Positions 28,963-38,163 of a DNA stretch of 64,000 nucleotides are shown here, one piece after another. Position numbers and translations under genes: made by a program. The notes under the pieces are model-generated. The model was not told where the DNA came from. It searched no databases and was given only the letters and a program-made list of their open reading frames with translations. The DNA lies in assembly GCF_000722685.1 (NCBI RefSeq), contig NZ_JPFV01000015.1, positions 248,001-312,000 of the forward strand, given 5' to 3'. Source of the DNA: Streptococcus mitis. GTDB lineage: Bacteria > Bacillota > Bacilli > Lactobacillales > Streptococcaceae. How positions within the stretch are numbered: the stretch's first letter is position 1; each line of letters starts with the position of its first letter.

Positions 28963-29417
28963 AAAAACAAATTTTCCACGACGCAACTGCTGGTGTTCTT
29001 ATCGGCCTCATCCTCTCTATCATCTTTTCACTTATGTATTCCCCAAATACCTACGCACCGCTAAATCCCTACTCTATCATCGGCCAAGTGATGGCTCAGC
29101 ATCAGGTTCACGATGCCCTGATCTTGCTCTACTGTACTCTTATCTGGGCGGCTATCGGTATTCTCTTCAACTTTGGAAAGCGATTATTCAGCCGTGACTG
29201 GAGCTTGCTCCGTGCTACTCTGACTCATTTTTTCCTCATGCTAGTAGGCTTTATCCCATTAGCAACCCTAGCAGGTTGGTTCCCCTTCCACTGGATTTTC
29301 TATCTCCAACTCATTATCGAGTTTGCGATTGTCTACCTCATCATTTGGACTATTTCCTATAAAAGAGCATCAAAAAAAGTAGACCATATCAATCAACTCT
29401 TGGAGCATAGAAAATAG
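28959..29417 (+). CDS. DUF3021 membrane protein, partner of the LytTR regulator
   Basis: 152 aa with four predicted helices (VLIGLILSIIFSLMY, ILLYCTLIWAAIGILFNF, HFFLMLVGFIPLATLAG, IEFAIVYLIIWTISY). It matches the DUF3021 family, which is nearly always found beside a LytTR gene, as here with an ATGA overlap. A role as sensor or inhibitor of the regulator is inferred from family context. Confidence 0.85.
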   Translation: MKKQIFHDATAGVLIGLILSIIFSLMYSPNTYAPLNPYSIIGQVMAQHQVHDALILLYCTLIWAAIGILFNFGKRLFSRDWSLLRATLTHFFLMLVGFIPLATLAGWFPFHWIFYLQLIIEFAIVYLIIWTISYKRASKKVDHINQLLEHRK

Positions 29418-29433
29418 GAACCTCATAATAAGC

Positions 29434-29463
29434 AAAACCGAGAAAGAAACTTCTCGGTTTTTA
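29434..29463 (+). terminator. terminator of the LytTR-DUF3021 pair
   Basis: Stem AAAACCGAGAA/TTCTCGGTTTT with a 6-nt loop and a T run, 17 nt after the stop codon. Confidence 0.9.
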
Positions 29464-29632
29464 TTCACCCTGCTGTACCTTACTATCATAGCAGTTGTTT
29501 TCAGATCTTCTTTGTAAATTTTCTGTAATTTTCTATCTTTTTTCAAAATATTCTTGCATTTTCCCAAAGTTTTTTGTAGAATATAGATTACATATCCAGA
29601 TTATTCTGAAAATTCAAAAAGAGGTATTTATC

Positions 29633-30895
29633 ATGTCGCAAGCTATTTCGTTAAATCAATCAACCTGGACAAGTAAACTAAAAGCAATGGGGCCTGGAAT
29701 CCTAATGGCTTCTGCCGCTGTTGGAGGTTCTCACATTGTATCTTCTACTCAAGCTGGTGGTTCTTATGGATGGTCGCTACTCCTCTTGGTCATCTTAGCC
29801 AATGTCTTTAAATATCCATTTTTCCGTTTTGGTGCTGAATACACAGCTGATACCGGAAAGACTTTGGTTGAAGGTTATGCCGAAAAAGGAAAACTCTATC
29901 TCTGGATTTTCTTTATCCTAAATGTCTTTTCGGCTATGGTCAACACAGCTGGTGTCGCCATTCTGTGCTCAGCTATCATCGCCAGCGCCTTCCCAATGAT
30001 CGGTCTTAGCATTACTCAGTGGTCTCTCATTCTCGTTGCCATCATTTGGGCTATGCTACTCTTTGGAGGCTACAAACTCTTAGACGGCATGGCAAAATGG
30101 ATCATGTCAGCTTTGACCATTGCAACTGTTCTTGCAGTTATCATCGCGACGGTCAAACATCCAGAATACAGTTCTAATTTTGTCGAGAAAACACCTTGGC
30201 AAATGGCAGCTCTACCCTTCATCGTTTCCCTCTTAGGATGGATGCCAGCTCCTATTGAAATTTCAGCTATCAATTCACTTTGGTCTGCTGAAAAGAAAAA
30301 GACCGTCAACTTTAACACAGAGGACGCTCTATTTGACTTTAACGTTGGTTACATTGGAACAGCCATCCTAGCTGTGTTCTTTGTAGCACTGGGAGCATTG
30401 ATTCAATATCCTACAGGGCAAGCAGTTGAAGTTGCTTCAGCCAAATACATCTCTCAATTCGTGGGCATGTATGCCTCTGTTCTTGGCGAATGGTCCCGTT
30501 ACTTGATTACCTTTATTGCCTTCCTGTGTATCTTTGGAACAGTTATCACTGTTATCGATGGCTATTCTCGCGTCAATCAGGAATCTCTCCGACTGCTAAT
30601 CAGTCAAAAAGAAGACAATCGTAAATCTTTGAACATCTGGATGACCATCACTGCTATCATCGGTATCATCATTATCAAATTCTTCGCTGGTCAGGTTTCA
30701 ACCATGCTCCGCTTTGCCATGATTGGTTCTTTCCTGACAACACCATTCTTCGCTCTTTTGAATTACGCCTTGGTAACGCGTGAAAACAAACATCTTCCTT
30801 CTTGGCTCAAGCACCTTGCCATTGCAGGATTGATTTTCCTCTTTGGTTTCGCCATCTTCTTTATCTATGCACTCGCAATCGGAAAAGCAGGATAA
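29633..30895 (+). CDS. Nramp-related divalent cation transporter-like membrane protein
   Basis: 420 aa, about 11 membrane helices. The N-terminal segment MGPGILMASAAVGGSHIVSS corresponds to the first helix of Nramp proteins, but the metal-binding DPGN motif is replaced by GGSH. The sixth-helix MPH motif is likewise changed (WMPAPIEIS). It therefore belongs to the divergent Nramp-related branch whose substrates are unclear. I start at 29633 after AAAGAGG; the longer reading is not credible. A terminator follows. Confidence 0.8.
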   Translation: MSQAISLNQSTWTSKLKAMGPGILMASAAVGGSHIVSSTQAGGSYGWSLLLLVILANVFKYPFFRFGAEYTADTGKTLVEGYAEKGKLYLWIFFILNVFSAMVNTAGVAILCSAIIASAFPMIGLSITQWSLILVAIIWAMLLFGGYKLLDGMAKWIMSALTIATVLAVIIATVKHPEYSSNFVEKTPWQMAALPFIVSLLGWMPAPIEISAINSLWSAEKKKTVNFNTEDALFDFNVGYIGTAILAVFFVALGALIQYPTGQAVEVASAKYISQFVGMYASVLGEWSRYLITFIAFLCIFGTVITVIDGYSRVNQESLRLLISQKEDNRKSLNIWMTITAIIGIIIIKFFAGQVSTMLRFAMIGSFLTTPFFALLNYALVTRENKHLPSWLKHLAIAGLIFLFGFAIFFIYALAIGKAG

Positions 30896-30900
30896 TCGAC

Positions 30901-30928
30901 AAAGCGCACTTAAGAGTGTGCTTTTTTA
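30901..30928 (+). terminator. terminator of the Nramp-like gene
   Basis: Stem AAGCGCAC/GTGTGCTT (one G-T pair), loop ttaaga, then T6. Confidence 0.85.
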
Positions 30929-30974
30929 CATTCTAAAAGCAGTTAGCAAATCCCAACCGCCTCTTATATTGACT

Positions 30975-31445
30975 TTAATTCTCCTTTTCCAACTCATACA
31001 AATCTGCGACAATCGCTGCAACACGTTTGATATCTCCCAGCATACCTCGCATTTCAAAGTCAGCCAATACAGGGAAACCAAAACGTTGACTGTATTGCTT
31101 GGCTGTCAGGCAGTATTGGTTATTAAAGTTACGATTTCCTGAACCAACTACGCCAAAACACTTACTAGCATTGTCACCATAGGAGATAAAATCCCCCACT
31201 GGTGTTGTCAAAATCTCGACATCTCCGTTATCAAGGCCATTCCCACCTTCTAGGTAGGTCGGTAGAAAGGCGATGTAAGGGTGGTCCATTTCATAGAAAT
31301 CGTGACCTTCCTTGACCAAATCTTTGATATGAATCTTTTGGACCTCAATCTCCTCGTACTGGGACAAGAGATAGTCTTTCAAGCGCGTCACAAAACTCTC
31401 AGTATTGCCACTCAAACTGATATAAACTAAAGAAATTGTCTTCAT
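30975..31445 (-). CDS. nrdI: flavodoxin-like ribonucleotide reductase protein NrdI
   Basis: 156 aa. It starts MKTISLVYISLSGNTESFV with the flavodoxin phosphate-binding loop SLSGNTESF, and later has YGDNASKCFGVVGSGNRNFN, typical of NrdI. It supplies oxidant for assembling the dimanganese-tyrosyl radical cofactor of NrdF. Start at 31445, after GGAGGTACAT. Here it stands alone, away from nrdEF, under a promoter with a large dyad. Confidence 0.92.
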   Translation of the reverse strand: MKTISLVYISLSGNTESFVTRLKDYLLSQYEEIEVQKIHIKDLVKEGHDFYEMDHPYIAFLPTYLEGGNGLDNGDVEILTTPVGDFISYGDNASKCFGVVGSGNRNFNNQYCLTAKQYSQRFGFPVLADFEMRGMLGDIKRVAAIVADLYELEKEN

Positions 31446-31477
31446 ATGTACCTCCATGATTTTATCTATAATCGAAA

Positions 31478-31519
31478 AATAACTACCAAGATTGTAACTT
31501 GATAGTTATTTTTTGTCAA
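31478..31519 (-). promoter_or_regulatory. nrdI promoter with overlapping dyad
   Basis: Minus strand -35 TTGACA (31514-31519), 17 nt, -10 TACAAT (31491-31496). A 13-bp inverted repeat with one mismatch (AATAACTATCAAG and CTTGGTAGTTATT, 31478-31510) is centred on the -10 box. It could be an operator, or a terminator for the upstream gene. Confidence 0.7.
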
Positions 31520-31522
31520 TAC

Positions 31523-32053
31523 TTAGGCAAGATCTTCTGTTTCCTCTTCTGCCAAGGCTTTTTGTTGACGCCACATCTTATAGAAGACAAGGGCTAGGAA
31601 AAGAACATTTATGACGATATAGAAAATGCTAACGGCTTGTGAAATAACACTTATCCCTAAACGCATGGTCTCATCGTGAACTAACTGCACAGTGTCTTGT
31701 AAAGTCACATAGCCATAAATCGAACCAATAATAGCTAACAAAACATAGCCAACGTAAGTATAGTTTGCATATTGCAAATTCTTACGAATAAGGAATACAA
31801 TCGCTACTACCACTAAAATAGCAGATAGCACAATCAAGGCCATATTAAAAATAGAATGAGTTGATTCTGCTACTCTATAGGTGTAATTGATGTTGTCTTC
31901 TAATTGCTGAGCACTGACCCCTGCAACTTGTTTCTGAGCGGCACGAAGGGCTTCTTTACTAGGCAAGGGACTCAACATTCCAAACAGAGACATAGCTGAA
32001 ATAAGAGCAGACAAGATTAGCAAGACCCATAGATAAATCGGTTTCTTTTTCAT
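31523..32053 (-). CDS. four-helix membrane protein of unknown function
   Basis: 176 aa. It starts MKKKPIYLWVLLILSALISAM after AGGAGGTTCTATC, giving one N-terminal helix, an extracytoplasmic loop of about 50 aa (ALRAAQKQVAGVSAQQLEDN), then three more helices, and an acidic C-terminal tail (EEETEDLA). It has its own promoter between the response regulator gene and itself. I do not recognise the family beyond streptococcal conserved hypotheticals. Confidence 0.8.
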   Translation of the reverse strand: MKKKPIYLWVLLILSALISAMSLFGMLSPLPSKEALRAAQKQVAGVSAQQLEDNINYTYRVAESTHSIFNMALIVLSAILVVVAIVFLIRKNLQYANYTYVGYVLLAIIGSIYGYVTLQDTVQLVHDETMRLGISVISQAVSIFYIVINVLFLALVFYKMWRQQKALAEEETEDLA

Positions 32054-32081
32054 GATAGAACCTCCTGATATTATTATTGAT

Positions 32082-32110
32082 ATTATAGCACCTTTTGTAA
32101 GGGAATACAA
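32082..32110 (-). promoter_or_regulatory. promoter of the four-helix membrane protein gene
   Basis: Minus strand -35 TTGTAT (32105-32110), 17 nt, -10 TATAAT (32082-32087). It begins right at the stop codon of the response regulator gene. Confidence 0.7.
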
Positions 32111-32113
32111 ATC

Positions 32114-33400
32114 TTATAGTATAGTTTCTACCTGTTTTCGGTAGGCTTTTGGCGATTTTCCGCACAATTTTCGGAACACTTTATAGAAATATCCCACGTT
32201 ACTGTAACCAACAGCATAACAAATATCTTCGATACTGTCACTAGTCGAAAGCAAGAGCTGTTGGGCAGCCTTAATGCGTTGTTTGTTTAGTAATTCTGCG
32301 AAAGTCGAATTGGTTTCTCGCTTAATCAACTGCCCCAGATAAACAGGATTGATAAAGAGATCCTTACTGATATCCTTGAGCGAAAGTTCTTTCTGATAAT
32401 CACGCCCAATGACTTCTAGCACACTAACCACATTTTCATTCATTCGATATTGCCCAAAAAAGCGGGTCAGAGTTTCCTTAATATAAGGAACCAATTCATC
32501 AAAGGATTGAATAGCATGAATCGTTTTGACAATATCCGTTAAATCATCAGCTTTTAGATGTTCAAACAAGTGAAAGACATCCATGACAAATTGGATAAAA
32601 AGCTGCTTGGTAATCGGAACACGAGGTGTATTTTCAAGAACTACCTTCTCCAAGAGGTTCAACTCTTCTACGATTTGGTTGAGATCCCCCTGAATGATAA
32701 CCCTATAAATCGGTTCGTAATAGGCAAAGAGACTCTCAGACTGTTTTAAATTTACAGAGCCGTAAAAGAGGGCTTTCTCAGCATTCAGCTTCCAGCGTTC
32801 AAAGTGTTCTTGATAGGGAGCTTCAAAGGGAGTAACGACTAAACCATCTAGGGGTTGATCAGAAATGAAAATCTGCCAGTCTTGACCCAATACATAGTAG
32901 GGAATGGTGAAAGAGCCTTGTTTTTCCTTGGATAAACCTATCCACCAATTCTCCTTACCACCTAAATAACTAACAAATCCAGCCTCATCTAAATCTTGAC
33001 TGAGGGTCTGACTTTTCTTTCCTCTCTCCCTAAGCTGACCTGCAATCTTCTCCAGCAGATTTCCCAACTCTACCTTATCAACAGGCTTGACCAGATAGTC
33101 CACCACACTAAGGTTCATTGCTCTTTTGACATAATCAAACTCCTGATAACCTGAAAGCAGGATATAGGCAGCATCTGGTAAAATCTCTTTCATTTCCCGA
33201 ATCATGTCAAGTCCTGTTTTGTCGGGCATATTGACATCGGAAATGACCACATCGATAGGATTTTCCTGAACATATTCTAGGGCTTCATCGGCATGACTGG
33301 CTGTTGCGACGACCTCCATATCCCACTTATCAAAGGGAATCAAACGTTTCAGACCTTCTGTCACCATGTACTCATCATCTACTAATAATACTTTATACAT
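32114..33400 (-). CDS. response regulator with AraC-type output domain (TCS07 type)
   Basis: 428 aa. N-terminal receiver domain with the phospho-acceptor in VVISDVNMPDKTGLDMI and the Lys in DYLVKPVDK; a middle region of about 200 aa; and a C-terminal AraC/XylS double helix-turn-helix (LFINPVYLGQLIKRETNSTF, then DICYAVGYSNVGYFYKVFRK). YesN-like. It matches the pneumococcal TCS07 regulator, which has been linked to host glycan use. It follows the kinase gene by 11 nt. Confidence 0.92.
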   Translation of the reverse strand: MYKVLLVDDEYMVTEGLKRLIPFDKWDMEVVATASHADEALEYVQENPIDVVISDVNMPDKTGLDMIREMKEILPDAAYILLSGYQEFDYVKRAMNLSVVDYLVKPVDKVELGNLLEKIAGQLRERGKKSQTLSQDLDEAGFVSYLGGKENWWIGLSKEKQGSFTIPYYVLGQDWQIFISDQPLDGLVVTPFEAPYQEHFERWKLNAEKALFYGSVNLKQSESLFAYYEPIYRVIIQGDLNQIVEELNLLEKVVLENTPRVPITKQLFIQFVMDVFHLFEHLKADDLTDIVKTIHAIQSFDELVPYIKETLTRFFGQYRMNENVVSVLEVIGRDYQKELSLKDISKDLFINPVYLGQLIKRETNSTFAELLNKQRIKAAQQLLLSTSDSIEDICYAVGYSNVGYFYKVFRKLCGKSPKAYRKQVETIL

Positions 33401-33411
33401 TTTCTCCCTTT

Positions 33412-35058
33412 CTACTCATCTTTAATTGTAATACGATACTGAACACCTACTTGCTCTGCAGAATCTATAGTAATAGCATAGCGATCCCCAAAATAGAGCA
33501 CAAAACGCTCATGGACATTGACAATCCCGATAGACTGCCTTTGGGCACTATAGCTGGCTTGGTGTTCAAAATGTCTCTGCCTTAATTTTTCTCGAATACT
33601 TGCCAGTTTTTCAACCGACATTCCACGGCCATTATCTACCACTAAAATTTCCACAAAACCATCTCGTTTAAGAGCTTTAATGCTAATCACATTATCTGTC
33701 CGTCTGTGGTCAACACCATGAGCGAAATAATTTTCTACCAGCGGTTGCAAGGTAAATTTGGGAATCTTCATATTCTCTAACTCTGGGTCTATCTTGAAAC
33801 CATAGGCAATAGATTTAGGATAGCGAACCATGCAAAGATAACTGTATTTACGGCAAAATTCTAATTCCTGTTTGAGAAGAGTTTCTCTTTCGTCGGAAAT
33901 ATTGTTACGCAAGAGACTACTGAATTCATAAATGATATCTGCCAACTCATCTTGACTTTGCATGACTGCGTACATACGTAAAAATTCCAGCGTATTATAC
34001 ATAAAATGAGGATTGATTTGAGCTTGTAGGGCTCGCATATTAGCATCTTTTTGACTAAGCTCTAACTGGTAAATATCATGGATGTTCTTTTCCAATCGAT
34101 CCAACATATCATTGGTCGTCTCTGCGATTAGGAGCAATTCCTGATCCTTTTCAAGCGTATCAATGCGAAGACCTTCTTCCCCTTGGGCAATAGCCTGAAT
34201 GGAATCGACCAAATCCACTACCTGCTTTTGGTAATTAGCAAAGGTCTGCCTCAAAGTCAGATAAAGAATAACAATAAAAAGAAGGCTCAAGCCCACAATC
34301 AAAGCAGAGCTAGTCACTGTTCCTTGTAAAACAAAGTTTTTGGGAACTGCCACCTGAACCTGATAGCCATGAGAGGTCACACCAACAAACCAGTTCTCAT
34401 GCTCCCTATTGACCCTCTCACCAATATGAAAAATCTCCGTATCAAAAGGCGATGTCACAGTCACAGCCATCGGGATATGACCTCGGGTATTGTCCACAGC
34501 ATGGTATAAGATTTCTGGATCCAAGGAGATATAAACAACACCTATCGATTGATCCGTCGCTGGATCTAAAATAGGCACTCCAAAACTATTGGCCTCTGGT
34601 TTAAAGCCTTCCGCAAGTATCGTATGACCACCTCTCTCATTTCTGCTCGAAACATAAACTTCTTTAAAGTCCTGCAAGGCGATTGCAACACCCGTTATAT
34701 AGTCATTCTGAACATACAGATCATCGATATTTTCATACAGAGAAATAGAAGTTGACGAAGTCGCTTGATGCTCCAACAGCCAATAAAAATACTCAGAAGT
34801 TGACAGGCTAAAGTACTTATAAACCCCTTGTATACGGTCTTGATTGGCTACTAAGTCTTGCGCTAGCTGGGCTGACTCGCGGTAATAATATTCCACCTCT
34901 TCGACTGTTCGAGTGGTTACACGCTGGGCTACCCTCTGAGCTTCCTTTTCCCGTGAATCCCAGTCAGCATAGGAGAGTAAAATTGCAAAACTCGCAATAA
35001 TAATCATCATAACTGAACTGTAGGTTCTTAGAAGCGTATGTAGCCAAAACTGCTTCAT
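33412..35058 (-). CDS. sensor histidine kinase, YesM type (TCS07 type)
   Basis: About 548 aa. N-terminal helix, an extracellular domain of about 220 aa, a second helix (SSALIVGLSLLFIVILYL), a HAMP-like linker, then a His-kinase domain with the phospho-His in ALQAQINPHFMYNTLEFLRMY and the ATP site VDNGRGMSVEKLASI. The ATG at 35058 lies 2 nt after the YesL stop codon (translational coupling); an ATG at 35094 would overlap that gene and neither has a good ribosome binding site. It partners the AraC-type regulator. Confidence 0.9.
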   Translation of the reverse strand: MKQFWLHTLLRTYSSVMMIIIASFAILLSYADWDSREKEAQRVAQRVTTRTVEEVEYYYRESAQLAQDLVANQDRIQGVYKYFSLSTSEYFYWLLEHQATSSTSISLYENIDDLYVQNDYITGVAIALQDFKEVYVSSRNERGGHTILAEGFKPEANSFGVPILDPATDQSIGVVYISLDPEILYHAVDNTRGHIPMAVTVTSPFDTEIFHIGERVNREHENWFVGVTSHGYQVQVAVPKNFVLQGTVTSSALIVGLSLLFIVILYLTLRQTFANYQKQVVDLVDSIQAIAQGEEGLRIDTLEKDQELLLIAETTNDMLDRLEKNIHDIYQLELSQKDANMRALQAQINPHFMYNTLEFLRMYAVMQSQDELADIIYEFSSLLRNNISDERETLLKQELEFCRKYSYLCMVRYPKSIAYGFKIDPELENMKIPKFTLQPLVENYFAHGVDHRRTDNVISIKALKRDGFVEILVVDNGRGMSVEKLASIREKLRQRHFEHQASYSAQRQSIGIVNVHERFVLYFGDRYAITIDSAEQVGVQYRITIKDE

Positions 35059-35059
35059 T

Positions 35060-35674
35060 CTATTTTGTCGCCAATTTTTTATGGATACTTTCATAGACCG
35101 GTTCCAACATATCACTGATAAAGAAATGCCACATCCCAATTCCTACAAAGAAAAGCAGGGCAGGCATATAGTAACCAATTGCCACAAGTAGCACTGTCCC
35201 AAGGAGAACCTTTACCACAGCTACTAGATTTATAAAGATGCCAATCAAGGATAGTTTGAGACTATTTCGGTAGGACAAGTCAAAATAAACTTGTAGCTTC
35301 AAAGACACTGTGTAGGCCAAAAAGAGCAGGAATACTACTAAGAAATTTAAAAAGGTAGCAATCAAATGAACGATGGTCTGGTGAGGCAATTGCACCAAGA
35401 GATACAGGCCATAGACCAAAACTAGATCCACCCCTAAAAAGCTATAGAAAATCAGGTTGCTTGATACAAAATTTTGCTTGTAAAGAGACCAAGCCTCCTT
35501 CAAACTGTATTCCCGAAAGCTATAACCATGTTCTGCATACAAGCTCATCAAGGTGGCACTAGCCGGCGCTAGACCAAGAATAATCCCTCCTGCCAATGTT
35601 AATATCCAAAAGAAGGTTGTCGCAATCATCCCTAAAAAGAAACGATTAAAGACAAAGTCTAAAAATCTCCCCAT
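35060..35674 (-). CDS. YesL/DUF624 family membrane protein
   Basis: 204 aa with about five hydrophobic helices (for example MIATTFFWILTLAGGIILGL and FLNFLVVFLLFLAYTVSL). It begins with MGRFLDFVFNRFFLGM and has the family's short GxAPASATL motif. YesL proteins sit beside YesMN kinases in Bacillus and streptococci and may assist sensing. It is the first gene of the YesL-kinase-regulator operon. Confidence 0.88.
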   Translation of the reverse strand: MGRFLDFVFNRFFLGMIATTFFWILTLAGGIILGLAPASATLMSLYAEHGYSFREYSLKEAWSLYKQNFVSSNLIFYSFLGVDLVLVYGLYLLVQLPHQTIVHLIATFLNFLVVFLLFLAYTVSLKLQVYFDLSYRNSLKLSLIGIFINLVAVVKVLLGTVLLVAIGYYMPALLFFVGIGMWHFFISDMLEPVYESIHKKLATK

Positions 35675-35769
35675 GATATCCCCCTAAAAATAACTATGAA
35701 ACTATTATAGCATATTTCAAGCGTTTTCAAACACATAGACTATCCATTTACAATCCCATCAAACCGTGG

Positions 35770-35775
35770 TACAAT
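35770..35775 (+). promoter_or_regulatory. -10 box of the MptD-like gene
   Basis: Extended -10 TGG-TACAAT, 33 nt before the start codon at 35809; AGGAGA follows as ribosome binding site. Confidence 0.55.
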
Positions 35776-35808
35776 GAGAATTATGAAAAATTTATCAGGA
35801 GACAATTC

Positions 35809-36378
35809 ATGAAAAAATCTATCTTAACTACACTGCTTTTTGCAGTTCTTTACTTCCTCTGCATGGGGATTGGTGTCCTTTTGGGCAATCTCCTTGACCA
35901 AACTGGAAATATGTTTTATGCGCCTGCCTTTACTGCCCTTGTAGGTGGCAGCGTCTATATGATCCTGGTCGCAAAAGTTCCGCGCTTTGGAGCCATTACC
36001 ACTATCGGCCTTGTCATGGCCCTCTTTTTCTTGGGAACTAAACACGGTGCTGGTGCCTTCCTTCCTGGAATTATCTGTGGCCTCCTAGCAGATGGAATAG
36101 CTCATTTAGGAAAATACAAGGACCAAACAAAGAATTTCCTTTCTTTCGTTATTTTTGCCTTTAGCACATCAGGACCAATCTTGCTTATGTGGATTACTCC
36201 CAAAGCCTATATGGCTACCCTTCTGGCAAGAGGAAAATCGCAAGAATATATCGACCGTATCATGGTCGCACCAAACCCTGGAACCGTCCTTCTATTTATC
36301 GCAAGTATTGCCATCGGAGCCCTAGTGGGTGCTTTGATTGGACAAGCCTTGAGTAAAAAATTGGCACAAAAAATCTGA
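35809..36378 (+). CDS. MptD/Trep_Strep family membrane protein (putative ECF S-component)
   Basis: 189 aa with six predicted helices. It fits the Trep_Strep family (MptD-like): FALVGGSVYM-like and KHGAGAFLPGIICGLLADGIAHLGKYKD segments. Such proteins are proposed substrate-binding subunits of energy-coupling factor transporters, but no ATPase partner is beside it and the substrate is unknown. It stands alone and ends at a terminator shared with metP. Confidence 0.8.
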   Translation: MKKSILTTLLFAVLYFLCMGIGVLLGNLLDQTGNMFYAPAFTALVGGSVYMILVAKVPRFGAITTIGLVMALFFLGTKHGAGAFLPGIICGLLADGIAHLGKYKDQTKNFLSFVIFAFSTSGPILLMWITPKAYMATLLARGKSQEYIDRIMVAPNPGTVLLFIASIAIGALVGALIGQALSKKLAQKI

Positions 36379-36383
36379 TTACT

Positions 36384-36410
36384 AAAAAAGAGCCACACGG
36401 CTCTTTTTTA
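36384..36410. terminator. bidirectional terminator between the MptD-like gene and metP
   Basis: Stem AAAAAAGAGCC/GGCTCTTTTTT with loop ACAC. The T runs on both strands suit the convergent genes; it begins 6 nt after the plus-strand stop codon. Confidence 0.9.
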
Positions 36411-37100
36411 TTTATGACTCAATTTCTTGGTCAAGAAATCTCCCAAGAATTGGATTGTAAAGATAATCAAAATGATAATGATGGTTGCCAAAATGGTCAC
36501 ATCGTGATTGTAGCGGTTAAATCCATAAGCGATGGCTACGTTACCAATACCACCAGCTCCAACCGCACCGGCCATGGCTGTTTCACCAACAAGGGAAATC
36601 AAGGTCACAGTCGTCACACGAATCAAATCTGGAAGGCCTTCTGATAGGTAAACACCTACGATATCCCAGAATGTCGCTCCGCTAGCTTGAGCCGCCTCAA
36701 TGACACCACCATCTAGCTCAGCCAAGACCACCTGTACCTGACGGGCAAAGAAGGCAAAGACTGCAAAAGATAGCGGTACGATAGCCGCATTTGGACCAAT
36801 GCTTGTTCCTACGATTAGATGAGAGAAGGGTGACAAGACTGCCAAGAGAATGATAAATGGAACCGCACGGAAAATAGAGGTGATTTTATCCAAAATCCAG
36901 AAAACGACCTTATTTTCCAAGACACCACCTGGCGCTGTCAAGACAAGGAAGAGCCCTGCAACAAGCCCCAAGAAACCTCCGATAATGAAGGAAAGAACTG
37001 TCATATAGAGGGTTAGGTAGATGGCTGTTCCCCAGCCTGCTTGACCAGCCCAGCCCATTTTATAGACATTTGGTAAATAGGTTTGAATCAATGATTCCAT
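36408..37100 (-). CDS. metP: methionine ABC transporter permease
   Basis: 230 aa with five membrane helices. The permease (EAA) loop is AAQASGATFWDIVGVYLSEGLPDL (about residues 134-157). It is the MetI/MetP-type permease for D- and L-methionine uptake. It follows metN by 1 nt. The gene is called metI in other hosts. Confidence 0.93.
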   Translation of the reverse strand: MESLIQTYLPNVYKMGWAGQAGWGTAIYLTLYMTVLSFIIGGFLGLVAGLFLVLTAPGGVLENKVVFWILDKITSIFRAVPFIILLAVLSPFSHLIVGTSIGPNAAIVPLSFAVFAFFARQVQVVLAELDGGVIEAAQASGATFWDIVGVYLSEGLPDLIRVTTVTLISLVGETAMAGAVGAGGIGNVAIAYGFNRYNHDVTILATIIIILIIFTIQFLGDFLTKKLSHK

Positions 37101-37101
37101 C

Positions 37102-38163
37102 TTACTGTCCTCCCTTCAATACTTTTAGTTGCACACCTGCTTGACGAATGGCTTCTTGGGCACCTGCCAACGCTGCTTTTTCACCTGACAAGACCACAAC
37201 CAATTCTCCAACAGGTGTACCATCGAGGATTTCGATATTCCCATAGAGGATATTGGCCGTTACTTGGTAATGTTTATACAATTCATTCAAAAGTGGTTCG
37301 TCTGTTGAAGCCCCTGCATACTTGAGCTGTACCAAGAGACTGTTTTCAGACAAATGTTGCACGATTTCTTGCTTCTCAATCTTGACCATAGCTTCATCAA
37401 TCCCTGTGGCTGTTGAGATAAAGTCCTGAGTCAAAGGTTGTTTAGGGTCTGAGAAGATTTCAAGGACACTACCCTCTTCAATCAAATGACCATCTTGCAT
37501 AACTGCTACACGGTTGGCAATGTCTTTGACAATCTGCATTTCATGCGTAATCAAGACAACTGTCAATCCTAATTTTTGGTTCAAATCTTGTAACAAGGCC
37601 AAAATCTGCTTGGTTGTCTTAGGATCAAGGGCAGAAGTTGACTCGTCTGAAATCAAGATTTTTGGATCATTTGCCAAGGCACGCGCAATGGCCACACGCT
37701 GTTTTTGCCCTCCAGATAATTGTGAAGGGTAGTTTTCAGCACGGTCTGCCAAGCCAACCAAGTCCAACAACTTGGCTACTTTAGCCTTCTTTTCTTCCTT
37801 GCTAAGTCCAGAGTGTTTGAGGGCAAAGGCTACATTCTCCTCTGCTGTCTTTTGGCTCATCAGGTTAAAATGCTGGAAAATCATCCCGATATCTTGACGT
37901 TTACGACGCAACTGCTCTGCCGTCAAGGTCACCTTGCCATCAAAAATCACATCATCGTCAATGGTAATTTTCCCTGCAGATGGTTTTTGTAAGAGATTAA
38001 TCACCCGTACAAGGGTTGACTTCCCTGCTCCAGAATATCCAACGATTCCGTAGATATCCCCTTCTTGGATGTGAATAGTCACATCCTTGACCGCTGTGAT
38101 GGTTCTCTTCTTTTGGTGAAAAGTCACATCGATCTGATCTAACTTGATAATATCTCTACTCAT
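37102..38163 (-). CDS. metN: methionine ABC transporter ATP-binding protein
   Basis: 353 aa. Walker [12 protein letters not shown] (about residues 40-50), signature [15 protein letters not shown], Walker [13 protein letters not shown]. The C-terminal 90 residues form the NIL domain ([20 protein letters not shown]), the regulatory methionine-binding fold that inhibits transport when methionine is high. It overlaps the M20 peptidase gene by 8 nt. Confidence 0.96.
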   Translation of the reverse strand: MSRDIIKLDQIDVTFHQKKRTITAVKDVTIHIQEGDIYGIVGYSGAGKSTLVRVINLLQKPSAGKITIDDDVIFDGKVTLTAEQLRRKRQDIGMIFQHFNLMSQKTAEENVAFALKHSGLSKEEKKAKVAKLLDLVGLADRAENYPSQLSGGQKQRVAIARALANDPKILISDESTSALDPKTTKQILALLQDLNQKLGLTVVLITHEMQIVKDIANRVAVMQDGHLIEEGSVLEIFSDPKQPLTQDFISTATGIDEAMVKIEKQEIVQHLSENSLLVQLKYAGASTDEPLLNELYKHYQVTANILYGNIEILDGTPVGELVVVLSGEKAALAGAQEAIRQAGVQLKVLKGGQ

